Shown: positions 8,577 to 19,200 of the stretch, piece by piece | How positions within the stretch are numbered: the stretch's first letter is position 1 | How the letters are laid out: each line of letters starts with the position of its first letter | DNA from: Kalaharituber pfeilii | Taxonomy: Eukaryota; Ascomycota; Pezizomycetes; Pezizales; Pezizaceae | Assembly: GCA_015179045.1 (NCBI GenBank) | Contig: WHUZ01000040.1 | Location: forward strand, 491,396-555,395 | Direction of reading: 5' to 3' | Length of the DNA stretch: 64,000 bases | Program-made: the position numbers and the translations under genes | Notes under the pieces: generated by a model | What the model was told of the DNA's origin: nothing | The model's input: the letters and a program-made list of their open reading frames with translations, nothing else | The model's database searches: none

Positions 8577-10063
8577 TTTTTTTTTTTTTTTTTTTAATTT
8601 CACGTAACCCCGCTTGCAGCTGTTCGCCATGGCAGGGTCCCTGGACCGAAGTCCTTATGGCCCGGAGACAGGCACCTGTGCAACTACATACAAACACATC
8701 CCCTGATATGACATCAACGAAATGGCGTGATGTAAGAACGTCCATGTCTTGGGCAGTTGATTTCGTAGCTAAAGAGGTTACCGCAGATGATCCTCCCTTC
8801 GCATCTGTCGGAGCACTCTTCCTTCTCCTCTACCACTGCTTCATCCATGTCCATCCTGTCATCTCGCTCCTTCCCCTTCTCTCTTGTACCCACTCTATTC
8901 CACTCGTACAATTCCGAGTGTAGCCATCTCCCAGACAACCTTACCTTCGCTAGTTTTTGACCATCCGACTCTACCTCCCCTTTTAGGTAGATTACAACCG
9001 AGCTGGTCTTCTTCCCTTCCCTCCTCTCCTTCTTCAACAACCATCGGGCTGCAACTATACTCCCCATCCATGGGTTCGCCTTCTCCATCCAGTCCCTAAC
9101 CTTTCCCAGCTTTTTGGTTGTTGCAATTCCATGTACCACAATTGCGCGACCGGACTGAGGCAGGCTCAACTGTCGCTTCCCGGTCTGTGGTTTGTTGACT
9201 TCTTGCGTGGGAGGTAATTTTTGGTTTTGTATGGAGATGGGAGGTGTCATCTTTTCTGTAGCCTTCTCCGAAGCTTTTGAGGGCTTCGAAGACTGCCCAT
9301 TTGTTGGAATGGGGGCCGTGGGTACCTTCTTGCCCTTCATTAATGGTTGCGCTGAGGGGGTGGAAGACTTTTTAGGGGCCGGTGGTGTTGGTGGAATGTT
9401 TTGAGAGATAATTGCTGCATATGACAGCCGTGGTGGTATCTCTGGTTCGGTTTGTGTTTCCCTTTCCTTGGAGTCATGCTTCACAATATCTGCATGCCGG
9501 TCTGTACATGTGTACCCTCCTACCCTTGTTGCAAGGACGTTGGTATACCCGTGTAAGACTCGGAGTTCCTCCAGGAACCTGTCCGTTGGTTCGAAGTTTG
9601 GTCTTGTCATTTGGTCTTCTATACATTGGTCAATGTGGTCAATGACTTCTCTCACTGCTTCAAGCATATAGGTCATGTTGACTCCACCAAGTCGTTCGCT
9701 AATAGACTTGTATAGTGAGGCCTCGAGACGGGTACTTCTGGCCAGAGTTATTTTGGCACCTGCGGGTATGTTTTTTGGTGCTGGGCTGCCCAATGCCATG
9801 AATCTATTGGTCCGATCCATGGTGGGAGTGCCAAGAAGTCAGGGATGTTGGTGTGCTGGCAACGGAGTGGGGAGCTGAATATGTCCTCGAAACTTCACCC
9901 CAAGGGGGAAACTTGAGGAGTTGGGTATTTTGGAATGAAAATTAGATCAAAAGACTCAGCGCACTGAGCACTTTCGATCTATGTAGGTTTCGCTGGGGGG
10001 ACGTTGTATTTGCGGAGTGGCTTCCAAGTGCTCGTCCTGTCAAAGTGGTTGTCGCGTCGCATG
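8577..10063 (-). mobile_element. Complete ORF1-only LINE derivative, family B tail
   Basis: A 1487-bp insertion flanked by the 13-bp duplication TTCCAGAAGACTC (8564-8576 and 10064-10076). Read on the minus strand it has a 5' UTR of about 240 bp, one 368-codon ORF1, about 120 bp of 3' UTR with the family B tail, and poly(A). Its 5' end shares CGATCTATGTAGGTTTC and the flanking AGGACGAGC with the family A ORF1 elements at about 30530-30600 and 62670-62735, so it is likely full length rather than truncated. No reverse transcriptase is encoded, so movement must depend on enzyme supplied in trans. Confidence 0.85.
8714..9820 (-). CDS. LINE ORF1 (Gag-like RNA-binding protein), intact
   Basis: This 368-residue uninterrupted frame starts at an ATG about 240 bp from the element's 5' end. 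Residues 1-110 are mostly helical (LEASLYKSISERLGG..FLEELRVLHGYTNVLATRVGG). Residues 130-225 are Pro/Ser/Lys-rich and probably disordered. Residues 225-320 form the block shared with all ORF1 copies here: RAIVVHGIATTKKLGKV, AARWLLKKE, SSVVIYLKGE and KVRLSGRWLHSELYEW, an RRM-like strand order. The acidic C-terminus runs close to the 3' tail. Known LINE ORF1 proteins bind element RNA and aid integration. That function is inferred here. I do not see a CCHC knuckle. Confidence 0.8.
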   Translation of the reverse strand: MDRTNRFMALGSPAPKNIPAGAKITLARSTRLEASLYKSISERLGGVNMTYMLEAVREVIDHIDQCIEDQMTRPNFEPTDRFLEELRVLHGYTNVLATRVGGYTCTDRHADIVKHDSKERETQTEPEIPPRLSYAAIISQNIPPTPPAPKKSSTPSAQPLMKGKKVPTAPIPTNGQSSKPSKASEKATEKMTPPISIQNQKLPPTQEVNKPQTGKRQLSLPQSGRAIVVHGIATTKKLGKVRDWMEKANPWMGSIVAARWLLKKERREGKKTSSVVIYLKGEVESDGQKLAKVRLSGRWLHSELYEWNRVGTREKGKERDDRMDMDEAVVEEKEECSDRCEGRIICGNLFSYEINCPRHGRSYITPFR

Positions 10064-10076
10064 TTCCAGAAGACTC

Positions 10077-10500
10077 GATATCGGCACCAGATGGGACTGC
10101 AGGGAATCGTCGATGCAAGATCAAAACTTGAACTGCAGTATGGAGAGTGAAGAATAGTAGAATACTAAAGGAATCATCATCGCCAGAACCGGTGGTTGGA
10201 ATGTCTGTCTCCCTGCAGTACTAATAAGAAATTAGTATATAGTCAAGCGATACAAAAAAAAATTACTTACCTGAATACCTGCGAAAAGCGCTGCTCAATA
10301 AAAAAAAAAGTCTAGATAGTTATCCGAAAATATTGAAAGGTTCATATTAAATCCGTGTCCAAGTAACCTGAAGGTGGCCCCTGAAATAGCCTCATAACCA
10401 GCCCTCCTGCCCCTGAAATTGCTTAAACGGCCTGAATGGCCTGGACCGGCCTGGACCGGCCTGGGCCATCTGGAACTGTTGAAGATTATGCAATACATAT
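10077..10500. other. Spacer with GGCC-rich tract
   Basis: Nothing coding is supported. 10380-10470 contains CCTGAATGGCCTGGACC repeats related, in inverse orientation, to 8245-8395. The two may be ends of one older disrupted unit. Confidence 0.4.
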
Positions 10501-10749
10501 GAACCGAGACTATGAACCGAGACTATGAACCGAGATTATGGTATAAGGTTATTCCATGTGATGAGGAATCTAAGTTGTGGATACGTGTTGTGATGATGAG
10601 CAACCTTAATACTCGCACAATTTGCTAGCAGCTCATGTCTATAAATAGGTGGATGTTAGGAGCACATACTGTACGTTGAATACATAAGACATAAGAGTGA
10701 ACAATACTATACAATCCCTGTGCATCTTTTCCGCATATGTTGCTACAGG
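10500..10749 (+). mobile_element. Probable gypsy LTR
   Basis: Contains three 16-bp repeats ATGAACCGAGACT(A) at 10498-10545, a TATA box (TCTATAAATAGG, about 10640) and ends ..GTTGCTACA at 10749, followed by a gag-like frame from 10912. The left boundary is uncertain. Confidence 0.5.
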
Positions 10750-10911
10750 AACCTTGGCCTGGCCGGCCTGGGCTGTTTCAGGCCTGGCCGGGATACATTG
10801 GACAGTTACCGGGACCCCGAGCCACCCATCGCCTGGGGAAGTAGTGAATCTGAGAAAGAAGACTTCCCACCATCCCAAACACCAAGGCTCACAACCTCAG
10901 AATCCACAACC

Positions 10912-11900
10912 ATGGCCGTTACCATGACAAAGGAGCAACTTCAGCAGTTGCTAAAGGCCTTTAATGACAAAACCAATGCCTCCAAGATTAAGGAACCAGA
11001 CACATTTTCGGAAGACTGCTCAAAGCTTCTAGAATTCCTGCGACAACTTGCCCTATAGTTGGAAAATGATACTACCAAGTTTAAAACCGAAGTCTCTAAA
11101 ATCCTGTCATCACCTCATACCTCCATGACCTACCAGCAAAATGGTATGAGCTATACCGATATAACCCCACAGCTTGAGAAAAGGCCTTTCCTACATATAA
11201 AGACTTCACGTAAAAGATTACGGCTGCTTTTGACAATGCCGATAAGAAAGGAATGACTCAGCAAGAACTAGGGAACTTAATATAAGGAGATAACTAGTTC
11301 TCTGCCCATTGAGCAAATTTCTAGTACCTTGCTTTAACTGCTGGTCTTGATAAAGAAGCTCAAGTCATGTTCTTAAGACCCGCTGAGGGCGATGATAGAC
11401 ATGTTGGGGGAGTGAGTCCAGAACGCGGAGAATTTTTCCTTTCATGTAGTAGAGGGGACGACAAGGGGAGAGCTATTTTACTCTTTTCATTATGTATCTA
11501 GGACATCGCCATAGCCCATAGGGCGGCAAGCGATTAATGATATAAAAAAAAAAAAAAAAAAAAAAAGTTCTTAAGACCAAGTCTAAATTATAAGTTATAG
11601 AACTAGCTTGTAACGTAAGTAGAGGCTGATAAATGGGGCCTACAGAACTTAATAAAGCATATAGTTGTTAGGAATAATAATTGACATCAGATAAAATATC
11701 AACCACACCTAGCTATCTTATATTAGAACTCTAAAAACCAAAGCTTAGACCTTCAAATGATTGCTACAAATACTAATACAACTACTAGCATAGATAATAC
11801 TCCTTCAACTTATATTAAAGTAGTATTTTAAGAATGCTATAGACCTATAGAATTAAAAACACTTATTCGAGAAGCCTGACTACTACGGCCGGGATCCTAT
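10912..11900 (+). pseudogene. Ty3/gypsy gag remnant
   Basis: The frame begins MAVTMTKEQLQQLLKAFNDK, continues KIKEPDTFSEDCSKLLEFL, then meets a stop at 11056-11058. Downstream, YKDFT..KITAAFDNADKKG and TQQELGNLI segments read on with stops, in the order expected of fungal gypsy Gag. The sequence becomes AT-rich and stop-filled to about 11900. It is interrupted by the LINE insertion 11381-11566. It is old and inactive. Confidence 0.7.
11381..11566 (+). mobile_element. 5'-truncated family A LINE insertion
   Basis: 186 bp ending in CGCCATAGCCCATAGGGCGG, CAAGCGATTAATGATATAAA and poly(A), flanked by GTTCTTAAGACC (11369-11380 and 11567-11578). It lies inside the gypsy gag remnant. Confidence 0.9.
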
Positions 11901-12406
11901 GCTACAGAGCTATTTTCAGCCTCTCCGACCGGTCACAATCTCACTTGCTGCTACTGCTGTCCTTTGTGCTCTCAACAATCTGTGAACTGGCCAAAATGAA
12001 CATTCATTAAAGCCCATTCCTTTTGAATCTGATATCTATGTCGGTAGGGTATAGAGGAATATCAGTCTGAGGAATATCTAAAGCTAACATTGTTGATTAC
12101 GGTTCTTAGGGTACTACAAGGCATTTCAGGAAACATGGGAGAATATGTTGCCTGTCCGACGAGAAGCAATTAGTAAGGCCATTTATGAATAAATTGCTTT
12201 GCGTACTGGGCTGCGAGCAGATGAGCGGGTCGACATGCGCGGACATCAGGATGATTTTGGGGATGACACGAGCGATTTAACTGATCTATTACCAATGACC
12301 GCTGAGCAAGGGAGATTGCTGATGACTGGCGAAGAACATCCCAATTATGTGCACAGAGCTGCCACTGGGTACACCAGCTAAATTTCCGAGGGCAGATCAT
12401 CCTACT
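11579..12406 (+). other. AT-rich decayed retroelement sequence
   Basis: Continues the gag remnant to about 11900, then holds no supported frame up to the LTR starting at 12407. The many TAA/TAG triplets are in keeping with long decay. Confidence 0.4.
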
Positions 12407-13013
12407 GTCAGCGTAGGCGTCGCTAGACTCGTGAGAGTGACTCTTGAGGCGACTCCGGGTTTACGAAGGCAGCGAAGCGGACGACAAAAGGTTACGCGAG
12501 AGCGTTAAGTGAGAGTTCAACTTAGAAAACTGCTTGTGTCTTGATTTCTTCTAGCTAACTGTCTGGCCCGTTTATATAGACTTCTGGCCATTATCCATGA
12601 CTAGTCAATTGACAGTAACATGACGACAAACATGCTAAGGCATACAGACAGAGAGACGTAACAGAAAACACGCATCAGGGAGGTCCGTAGTAGCAGGAAA
12701 GGCGTGAACGTAATAGAAGCATGCATTTGGAAGGTCTGCGGTAGCTGGAAAGGCGTGAACGTAATAGAGGCATGCATTAGGAAGGTCTGCGGTAGCCGGA
12801 AAGGCGTGAACGTAATAGAAACATGCATTAGGAAGGTCTGTGATGCATGTGCGCATATTCGTAGGCCATGTGCAACTTCAACACACACTTCAGTAGGCAA
12901 CCGCCGTTTACCAGTACCCGGACGTTGCCTAGTGGTGATCAGTCACATCTTTAGCATACGTCTCTGGCGGTGCTTCCGGAACCGCCTCCATAAGTCTTAC
13001 CTTAGCCGTAACA
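12407..13013 (-). mobile_element. 3' LTR of a decayed gypsy element (G1)
   Basis: A TGTCAGCG..CCGTAACA block of about 607 bp. Directly to its right TCATCCCCCGTTTT reads, on the minus strand, as AAAACGGGGGATGA, a good polypurine tract next to a 3' LTR. The partner 5' LTR was not found. Confidence 0.65.
12697..12850. repeat. 51-bp tandem repeat, 3 copies, inside LTR
   Basis: GGAAAGGCGTGAACGTAATA begins each unit, and a GAAGGTCTGCGGTAGC segment ends the first two. It lies within the G1 LTR. Confidence 0.85.
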
Positions 13014-13276
13014 TCATCCCCCGTTTTAGAGCTTTTTTGCCCCGAAAAGCTTCTAAAAATCCGAAAATCTATTCGGTGGGGTCAGTGTATGCTTTTGTGT
13101 GGCTAAGAGTGTCGGCGTACCCTATGCGCAGAGTACTGGTATTCATTGTAAGTACAATGGCCGATGGTAAGACTGGTGTGTTCTGCACTTAATTTCAGTG
13201 TTAGCCATTAAACCACTTCTCAGGTAAAACCCTGTGGGAAACCCTTGAGAGCGTGGAAGGTATAACACCTACGTGA

Positions 13277-13338
13277 TTTTTTTTTTTTTTTTTTTTTTTT
13301 ATATCATTACTCGCGTGCCGCCCTGGGGGCTATGGCGA
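13277..13338 (-). mobile_element. Micro-insertion: family A tail plus poly(A)
   Basis: 62 bp of poly(T) then the inverted family A tail only, flanked by AACACCTACGTGA (13264-13276 and 13339-13351). Confidence 0.92.
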
Positions 13339-13538
13339 AACACCTACGTGAGGTTGTAGCTTTGCGAGCTAGACCTCGGTAGTACCAAATAATATATCAC
13401 GATGCCTGTAAAGCGGGGTCTTTAGGCTTTCGTGGGTGACCTGCATAGAATTCCATAACGGATTCCAGCGGACGTTGTAGGTTACCAATTGGCTCCTATT
13501 ATACCATCTTCGTTGTACCCCTACCAATGGATTCGATA

Positions 13539-13682
13539 ACCCCCGCATCACACACGAAATCCGCGGGCCCCACATGTATTTAGGCATCAGTTAGTTTTTG
13601 TTTTTTCTTCTCAAATATACACCTCGCCATAGCCCACAGGGCGGCATGCGAGTACTGGAATTAAAAAAAAAAAAAAAAAAAA
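13539..13682 (+). mobile_element. 5'-truncated family A LINE insertion
   Basis: 144 bp ending in CGCCATAGCCCACAGGGCGG, CATGCGAGTACTGGAATT and poly(A), flanked by AATGGATTCGATA (13526-13538 and 13683-13695). The tail is preceded by about 80 bp of unmatched 3' UTR. Confidence 0.9.
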
Positions 13683-14514
13683 AATGGATTCGATATTTGA
13701 CTTAGCCCGAACCCTGCGGCTGTCGACAGTATGGTCGATGTCATAGAAACGTTCTTGTCATCGTTAAGGTCCGTGTTGTCATCTCGGGTTTGGAAGGGCT
13801 TGAGGAGGCTGATGTGTATAATTCTGTGTAGTCGCATGCCCTGAGGCAGTTCGAGTTCGCTTGTTGCGCGACTTAGGAAGTCCTCTGCTGCCGGCGAGGC
13901 GAATGTGTGTTAATTCGAGACGTGTATTGTTGTGGGAATGAATCCGTATAGGCCTTCGAAGGGCGTATAGTTGTGGGTTGACATTTTCGAGGTGTTATGT
14001 GCATGCTTGGCTAATGGTAGCCAAGTGACCCATCGGTTTTGTCTTATCATGACAGAAGATGCGTAGGTACTGCTTGAGTGTTTGTATTGCTTGCTCTGAT
14101 GGTCCGTCGGTTTGCGGATGGTAGGGTGTGAATGGCCGGAGTTTGATGTTTAGCTGCTAGTTAATTTCCTTTCAGCAGGAGGAGGGGACATCTGTAGGCG
14201 TCCAGGTTGTTTTGGCCGGTATGTATCGCTGGTCCTTGGTAAAGCGGTCCGAGGATCGCGTTGTCGCCCTCCGGTTCCGGTAGTTTTTTGACGAAATCCA
14301 TAACCTTCAGTGCTGGTAGTATTGCTGATTGCTGCCCCTAGCCCATCGTGCGGCTACCACCCCTCACTTGAGCATGCCGGGGTCCCTGTCGCATTACTTC
14401 GCTCAAGTGCCGTGATGCCTGTCCACTTGGTTCACCGGGGTACAGTGCCATATATTGTCCAGTTTGGACCCTTAGCACGCCGGGTTACTTCCGGACTTAC
14501 AGCCTATATGCAGT

Positions 14515-14665
14515 CGGTGCTGCGTGCCTGTATGCGGTCGGTGCCGCGTGTGTGTGTGCGGTCAATGCCGCTTGTGTGTATACGGTCGGTGCCATGTGCC
14601 TGTATACGGTCGGTGCCGCATGCCTGTATATAGTCGGAGCCGTGTGCGGTCGGAGCCGTGTGTCT
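14515..14665. repeat. 24-bp tandem repeat in gypsy remnant
   Basis: Six or so units of the type TGTATACGGTCGGTGCCGCG. 24 is a multiple of three, so the plus frame reads an 8-residue repeat (CIRSVPxx), but this is antisense to the gypsy gene and probably not expressed. Confidence 0.8.
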
Positions 14666-15349
14666 GTATGTAGTCGGTGCCACACGCCTTTCACTCACAT
14701 AGGCTGGCCAGGCCTATGAGCCATTTTCTGGCTGGTGAATTATTCCAGTGAGGCATCGAACCGAGTAACAGATCTGACTCCAGTTTGGCATTGGTATTGG
14801 GTTCGGCAGGCATGTCGGTTAGCTTTCGCCTTTTGGCGACGTATGTTTGCGTAGCTTCTCTCTATCTATTCCGGTAGGGGTTCCTTAATATCACTTCTTA
14901 GGTGCGATGCACCCCCCAGTGGCTCGTGACCTCTGGGTCTTCCTCAACGGGGTCGCCGTTGGTGAGTAGTTGCCCATCTTTTAAGAGCTGGATTTCCAGA
15001 CCTGCTGGTTCATCACCAGATCGACGCGATATGGCGTTGGCTTTCCTGTTATCGCTCCCTTGTGATAGATGATAGTAAAGTCCAGTTCACACATCTTTAT
15101 GTGCCAGTTTGCTTGCCGGGAGTTAAGCTTCTGCTTGGTGGTGATGCGTATATCCCCTGCAGCCAGGTGTACCATTTTTTGAAGCAGTCGACTATCGCCA
15201 ACAGCTCCTTGTCGTGGATAGGGTAGTTCCGTTCGGCTGCGTTGAGGGCTCGTGAGTGGAAGTCGACTGGGTGAAGCGTTTTGGTTGCGTTTTTCTCGTG
15301 ATATTGGGACAGAATGCTAGCAAGGGCTTGGTTAGATGCATCAGTTTCC

Positions 15350-15545
15350 ATGATCGCCTTCAGGGGTTCTATCCCATGATCGCCTCCAGGGTTCTATCCC
15401 ATGATCGTCCTCAGAGTTCTATCCCATGGGCGGAGAGTGCACTGATGTATCGGTTTCCATAATCGTCTTCAGGGTTCCATCCCATGATCACCTCCAGGGT
15501 TCTATCCCATGATCGCCTTCAGGGTTTTATCCCATGAGCGGAGTA
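15350..15545. repeat. 26-bp tandem repeat at the gypsy RNase H start
   Basis: Units of CATGATCGCCTCCAGGGTTC plus TATCCC, about six copies with one longer spacer. The unit derives from the codons just before METDAS, the first catalytic Asp region of RNase H, and its expansion breaks the frame. Confidence 0.8.
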
Positions 15546-15804
15546 CTAGGGCGAATAGGAATGCTTACTTGAGCTCATCGAATGACTGCTGTTGTGCGTT
15601 GCCGTGTAAAAATGGTATGTTGCTCGTGAGGGAGGTAATCGGTTTCGCTCTGGCGCTGTAGTTCTTAATGAAACGGTGTAGTAGTTGGCCAGTCGGCAGT
15701 GGTGTTAAGCTTGTGGCTATTAATAGTATGGCCAAGAAAGACTGTTTCTTGCACGGCTAGTCCGTGGTCAAGTGGTAGTTGTAGGACCTGTTCCACGGTC
15801 ATAC

Positions 15805-16149
15805 TGTGGAAAAAGAGTACAGAGGAATAGGCTCAGAGACGTGTGTATTCAATTCTAATGATCAATCAAGAACGGGGCTTCCAGAGCCCATATATATACA
15901 AAAACTCTATAACACGAAGTTGCATACAAAACCAGTGAACAGAACAGCTAAGTATTTGGACTGCCTAATATGGAATACTCAGTCCGGAGTGTTTGGGCCA
16001 TCGCGGATGTTCGGAGTGCTTAGGCCATCGCGGATGTTCGGAGTGCTTAGGCCATCGCGGATGTTCGGATGTTTTACACACTCGGACTGTTTCGCTCGGA
16101 CTGTTTCGCTCGGACTGTTTCGCGTGTGTTCGGCTCATGGTTTCTAACA
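15805..16149 (-). repeat. copia 3' LTR (345 bp)
   Basis: TGTGGAAAAAG..TTTCTAACA on the plus strand. Holds three 27-bp units GGCCATCGCGGATGTTCGGA(GTGCTTA). Confidence 0.95.
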
Positions 16150-16161
16150 CTCCCACTCAAC
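16150..16161 (-). promoter_or_regulatory. copia polypurine tract
   Basis: Minus strand GTTGAGTGGGAG directly next to the 3' LTR, the expected plus-strand primer position and typical of copia elements. Confidence 0.8.
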
Positions 16162-16279
16162 TGCGTGTTCCTGTTCTGATCCTGTAGCCTCCTTAAAACT
16201 CTCGATGCCTTATGCATACCTCCGTAGCAAAAACCCTATGGGAAAAAAGCTTACGTGAGAGAAAGAGTACTACCCCAAG

Positions 16280-19200
16280 TTACCTAAATTGCTTAACTCC
16301 CATTCCTTCCATGAAGTATTCATGTTTCGTGCGTGCTAATGCTTTTGTGCAAATATCCGCTAGGTTCTCATTGGTTTTGACATACTTGAGTGAGATTGCA
16401 CCAGATTCAATGGCTTCACGGATGAAATGGTGACGGATTGCAATGTGCTTAGTCCTATCATGATGCTTAGGGTCTTTAGCTAGATCAATAGCCCCATTGT
16501 TGTCTATTCGAATAAGTTGCCCTTCATGTTGTTGATTGTTGCATCCAGTCTCCCACTTGCTCTTGATTTCATCGAATAGCCTTCGTAGCCATATGCCTTC
16601 CTTGCAGGCCTCTGTAGCTGCCATATATTCAGCTTCGGTTGTGGAAAGAGCTACTGTAGGCTGTTTTCTAGACTTCCAGGAGATCGCAGCACCAGCGAGG
16701 GTAAAAACATAGCCAGAGGTTGATTTGCGTGTGTCAATATCACCGGCCCAGTCAGAGTCGCTATACCCTATAGGATGATGATAGCCTATAATCCGTTCAG
16801 TAGCTGAGCTCGAACTTGACCTTGAGCCTTGAAATAGTAGGCCATGTTGTCGGGTGTGTTGAAGATATCGAAGAACACGCTTTGCAGCTGCTAAGTGTTG
16901 AGCTGAGGGGGCAGCACTGAACTGTCCAAGTGTAGATACTGTGTAAGCTAGATCTGGCCGAGTTCCAAGCATTGCATACATGAGCTTTCCAACAAGTGAC
17001 TGGTATTGGCGTATTTCGGCTGGTGTAGGAGTAGCAGTACTATCTGTTTGTAGTCTGACATTCGAGTCGAGAGGAGTGGAAAGGCTCTTGCATCGATCCA
17101 TGCCGAAATATACAAGAATACTGCTGATGTATTTAGTTTGGTGGAGCCAGATTATGCGATTTGGGCGGTCTCGAGTAATCTCAAATCCAATGAATAACTT
17201 TACTGCTCCAAGATCCTTCATGTTGTATTTGCTAGCGAGCTGCTTCTTAATTTGATCTTTGAGTGTAGGATTGAATGAAAAGATCAAGATATCGTCAACC
17301 CAGAGCAGCAGTAAAATTCCAGACATGATGTAGAGATTTGAATCCTCTGTTGAGCGCTGGAAGCCAATGGATATTAGATATGCATCGATGTCTGCATACC
17401 ATGCTCGAGGTGCCTGTTTGAGGCCGTAGAGGGCTTTTCGGAGCTTGCAGACTTGGTTGCTGTTGGAGCTGTTGCTGAAGCCTTCGGGTAGCTCCATATA
17501 CACTTCCTCATCGAGTTCAGGGTGAAGAAATGCTGTAATGACATCCATTTGATCAATATCAAGGTCATGTTCTGCAGCAATCGCCATTAGCATTCGAACA
17601 GTAGCAAACTTAGCAACTGGGGCAAAGGTTTCTTCATAGTCAACTCCTGCTCTCTGCTCATAGCCTTTAATCACAAGGCGGGCTTTATATCTTATGCTGC
17701 CATCACCATTCTGCTTTACTTTGTACACCCATTTGCAGCCAATTACACTCTTGCTCTCAGGTACCTGAGCTTGGTCAACAAGCTCCCATGTTTGGTTTTC
17801 TAGCAGCGAGTTAAGTTCTTCGCCCATAGCTTGCTCCCACTGAACACAGTCAGGGCTTTGCATGGCTTGCCGGTAGCTAGTCGGTTCACCAATTGCCTCC
17901 TTTACTGGTCCCTGGGCTTGAAAAGCTTTTGTCATGGTATGGCCAGATCTCCACAGAGCATCTGCCAGGGCATTGAGAGCTTCAAGCCTCCCTTCGTCAG
18001 GTGTAGCTTGTAGAGTACCAGATTCTAGTGCGTGACAGCACCTAGATATCTCTTCACTTGCATCAGTATGCACAGTGGACACGTGGATTGTGTGGTGCTT
18101 AGCCATCTGGTCGGCATTGGGGTCTTTACCAGTCATAGAACTGGTAGCTGCAGCACGCGAGCGGCGTGGGCGTTTCTCAATGATTTCTTCTCCAAGACGT
18201 AGGCGTGGTATGTCAGGCTCTGTCCGTTGAGGCATCGTGGCCGGTATCCGAGTCATAGGCAGTGTCGCACCTGGCGTCATAGCCGGCGTCGTAGGTTCAT
18301 CAGCAATCTCAGTGATTCTGTCTTCTGGCCAGATGTCAGGCATGTTAACATCCTGTAGCTCTTCTGTACTGCAGCTGGTAGGTGCATTCAGCTGCTCAGC
18401 TGTGGTGATGCCCATTGGTTTTCTCTCGTCGAATACCACGTCAGCTACAATGTATGCCCGACGGCCTTGTGGGTCCCAAACTCGCCACTGCTTGGTTGTA
18501 GTAGGTGAATAGCCGATGAAGATGCACTGCTGTGACTTAGCTTGCATGGTACGACGCTTCTGTTTTGGGATATGTGCATAGGCGTGACATCCAAAAATGC
18601 GCAGGTGGTGCAGGGCCGGTTTCTTGCCATACCAGGCCTCATAGGGCGTTTTGTTCTCGAGAGCTCGTGTAGGTGACCTGTTCAAGATATACACAGCTGT
18701 TGCAGTAGCTTCTGCCCAGAATTCCTCATCAAGCTTAGCAGCACACCTCATAGACACTGCCATCTCCTTGATAGTCCTAATTTTTCTTTCACTGACTCCA
18801 TTTTGATGCTGAGTGTAAGGTGTGACTGGGAATGGACCAGCAGAGTCAGAGTGAATGAGTTGGAGGGGCTCAGTTGCCCTCTCAGAGGGTGTTCGATTGA
18901 TTGTGACCTTCTGTTTGCCTTGCAGGCATGGAAAACAGGGACTGCCATCTTTGGATAGCTCTGCCTTTCGCAGCTCTATGCCAGTTGCAAGACCATTGGC
19001 GAGCGTCTTAACAGCAGCTGTATTCAGGTGTCCTAGGCGGTAATGCCAGAGCTCGAGTGTACCTTTAGCCAGAACGGTGGTGGCAGGCACGGTAGCGGCA
19101 GCGGCAGGCACGGTGGTGGCAGGCACGGTGGTGGCAGGCACGGTGGTGGCAGGCACGGTGGTGGCAGGCACGGTGGTGGCAGGCACGGTGGTGGCAGGCA

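Larger units (their letters stand above)
13014..15804 (-). pseudogene. Gypsy G1 pol remnant: integrase, RNase H, RT end
   Basis: Read on the minus strand. An RT/thumb piece (VLQLPLDHGLAVQETVFLGH) lies at about 15680-15790. RNase H follows at 15097-15351 with METDASNQALASILSQY and FHSRALNAAERNYPIHDKEL. After a frameshift comes CELDFTIIYHKGAITGKPTPY at 14981-15175. Integrase core end (HPQTDGPSEQAIQTLKQYLR) is at about 14040-14130. Stops, frameshifts, tandem expansions (14520-14660, 15355-15540) and two LINE insertions disable it. The element is split at 15804 by copia and resumes at 21206. Confidence 0.8.

Noticed and set aside
8245..10470. GGCC-rich tracts at 8.3 and 10.4 kb as TIRs of one element
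   Set aside because: Inverse orientation is suggestive, but ends, TSD and match length cannot be established.
13277..13300. Poly(T) runs as terminators
   Set aside because: They are LINE poly(A) tails in minus orientation, bounded by TSDs.
14310..14633. A 107-codon frame with CIRSVP repeats
   Set aside because: Antisense within the decayed gypsy element and made by a 24-bp tandem repeat.
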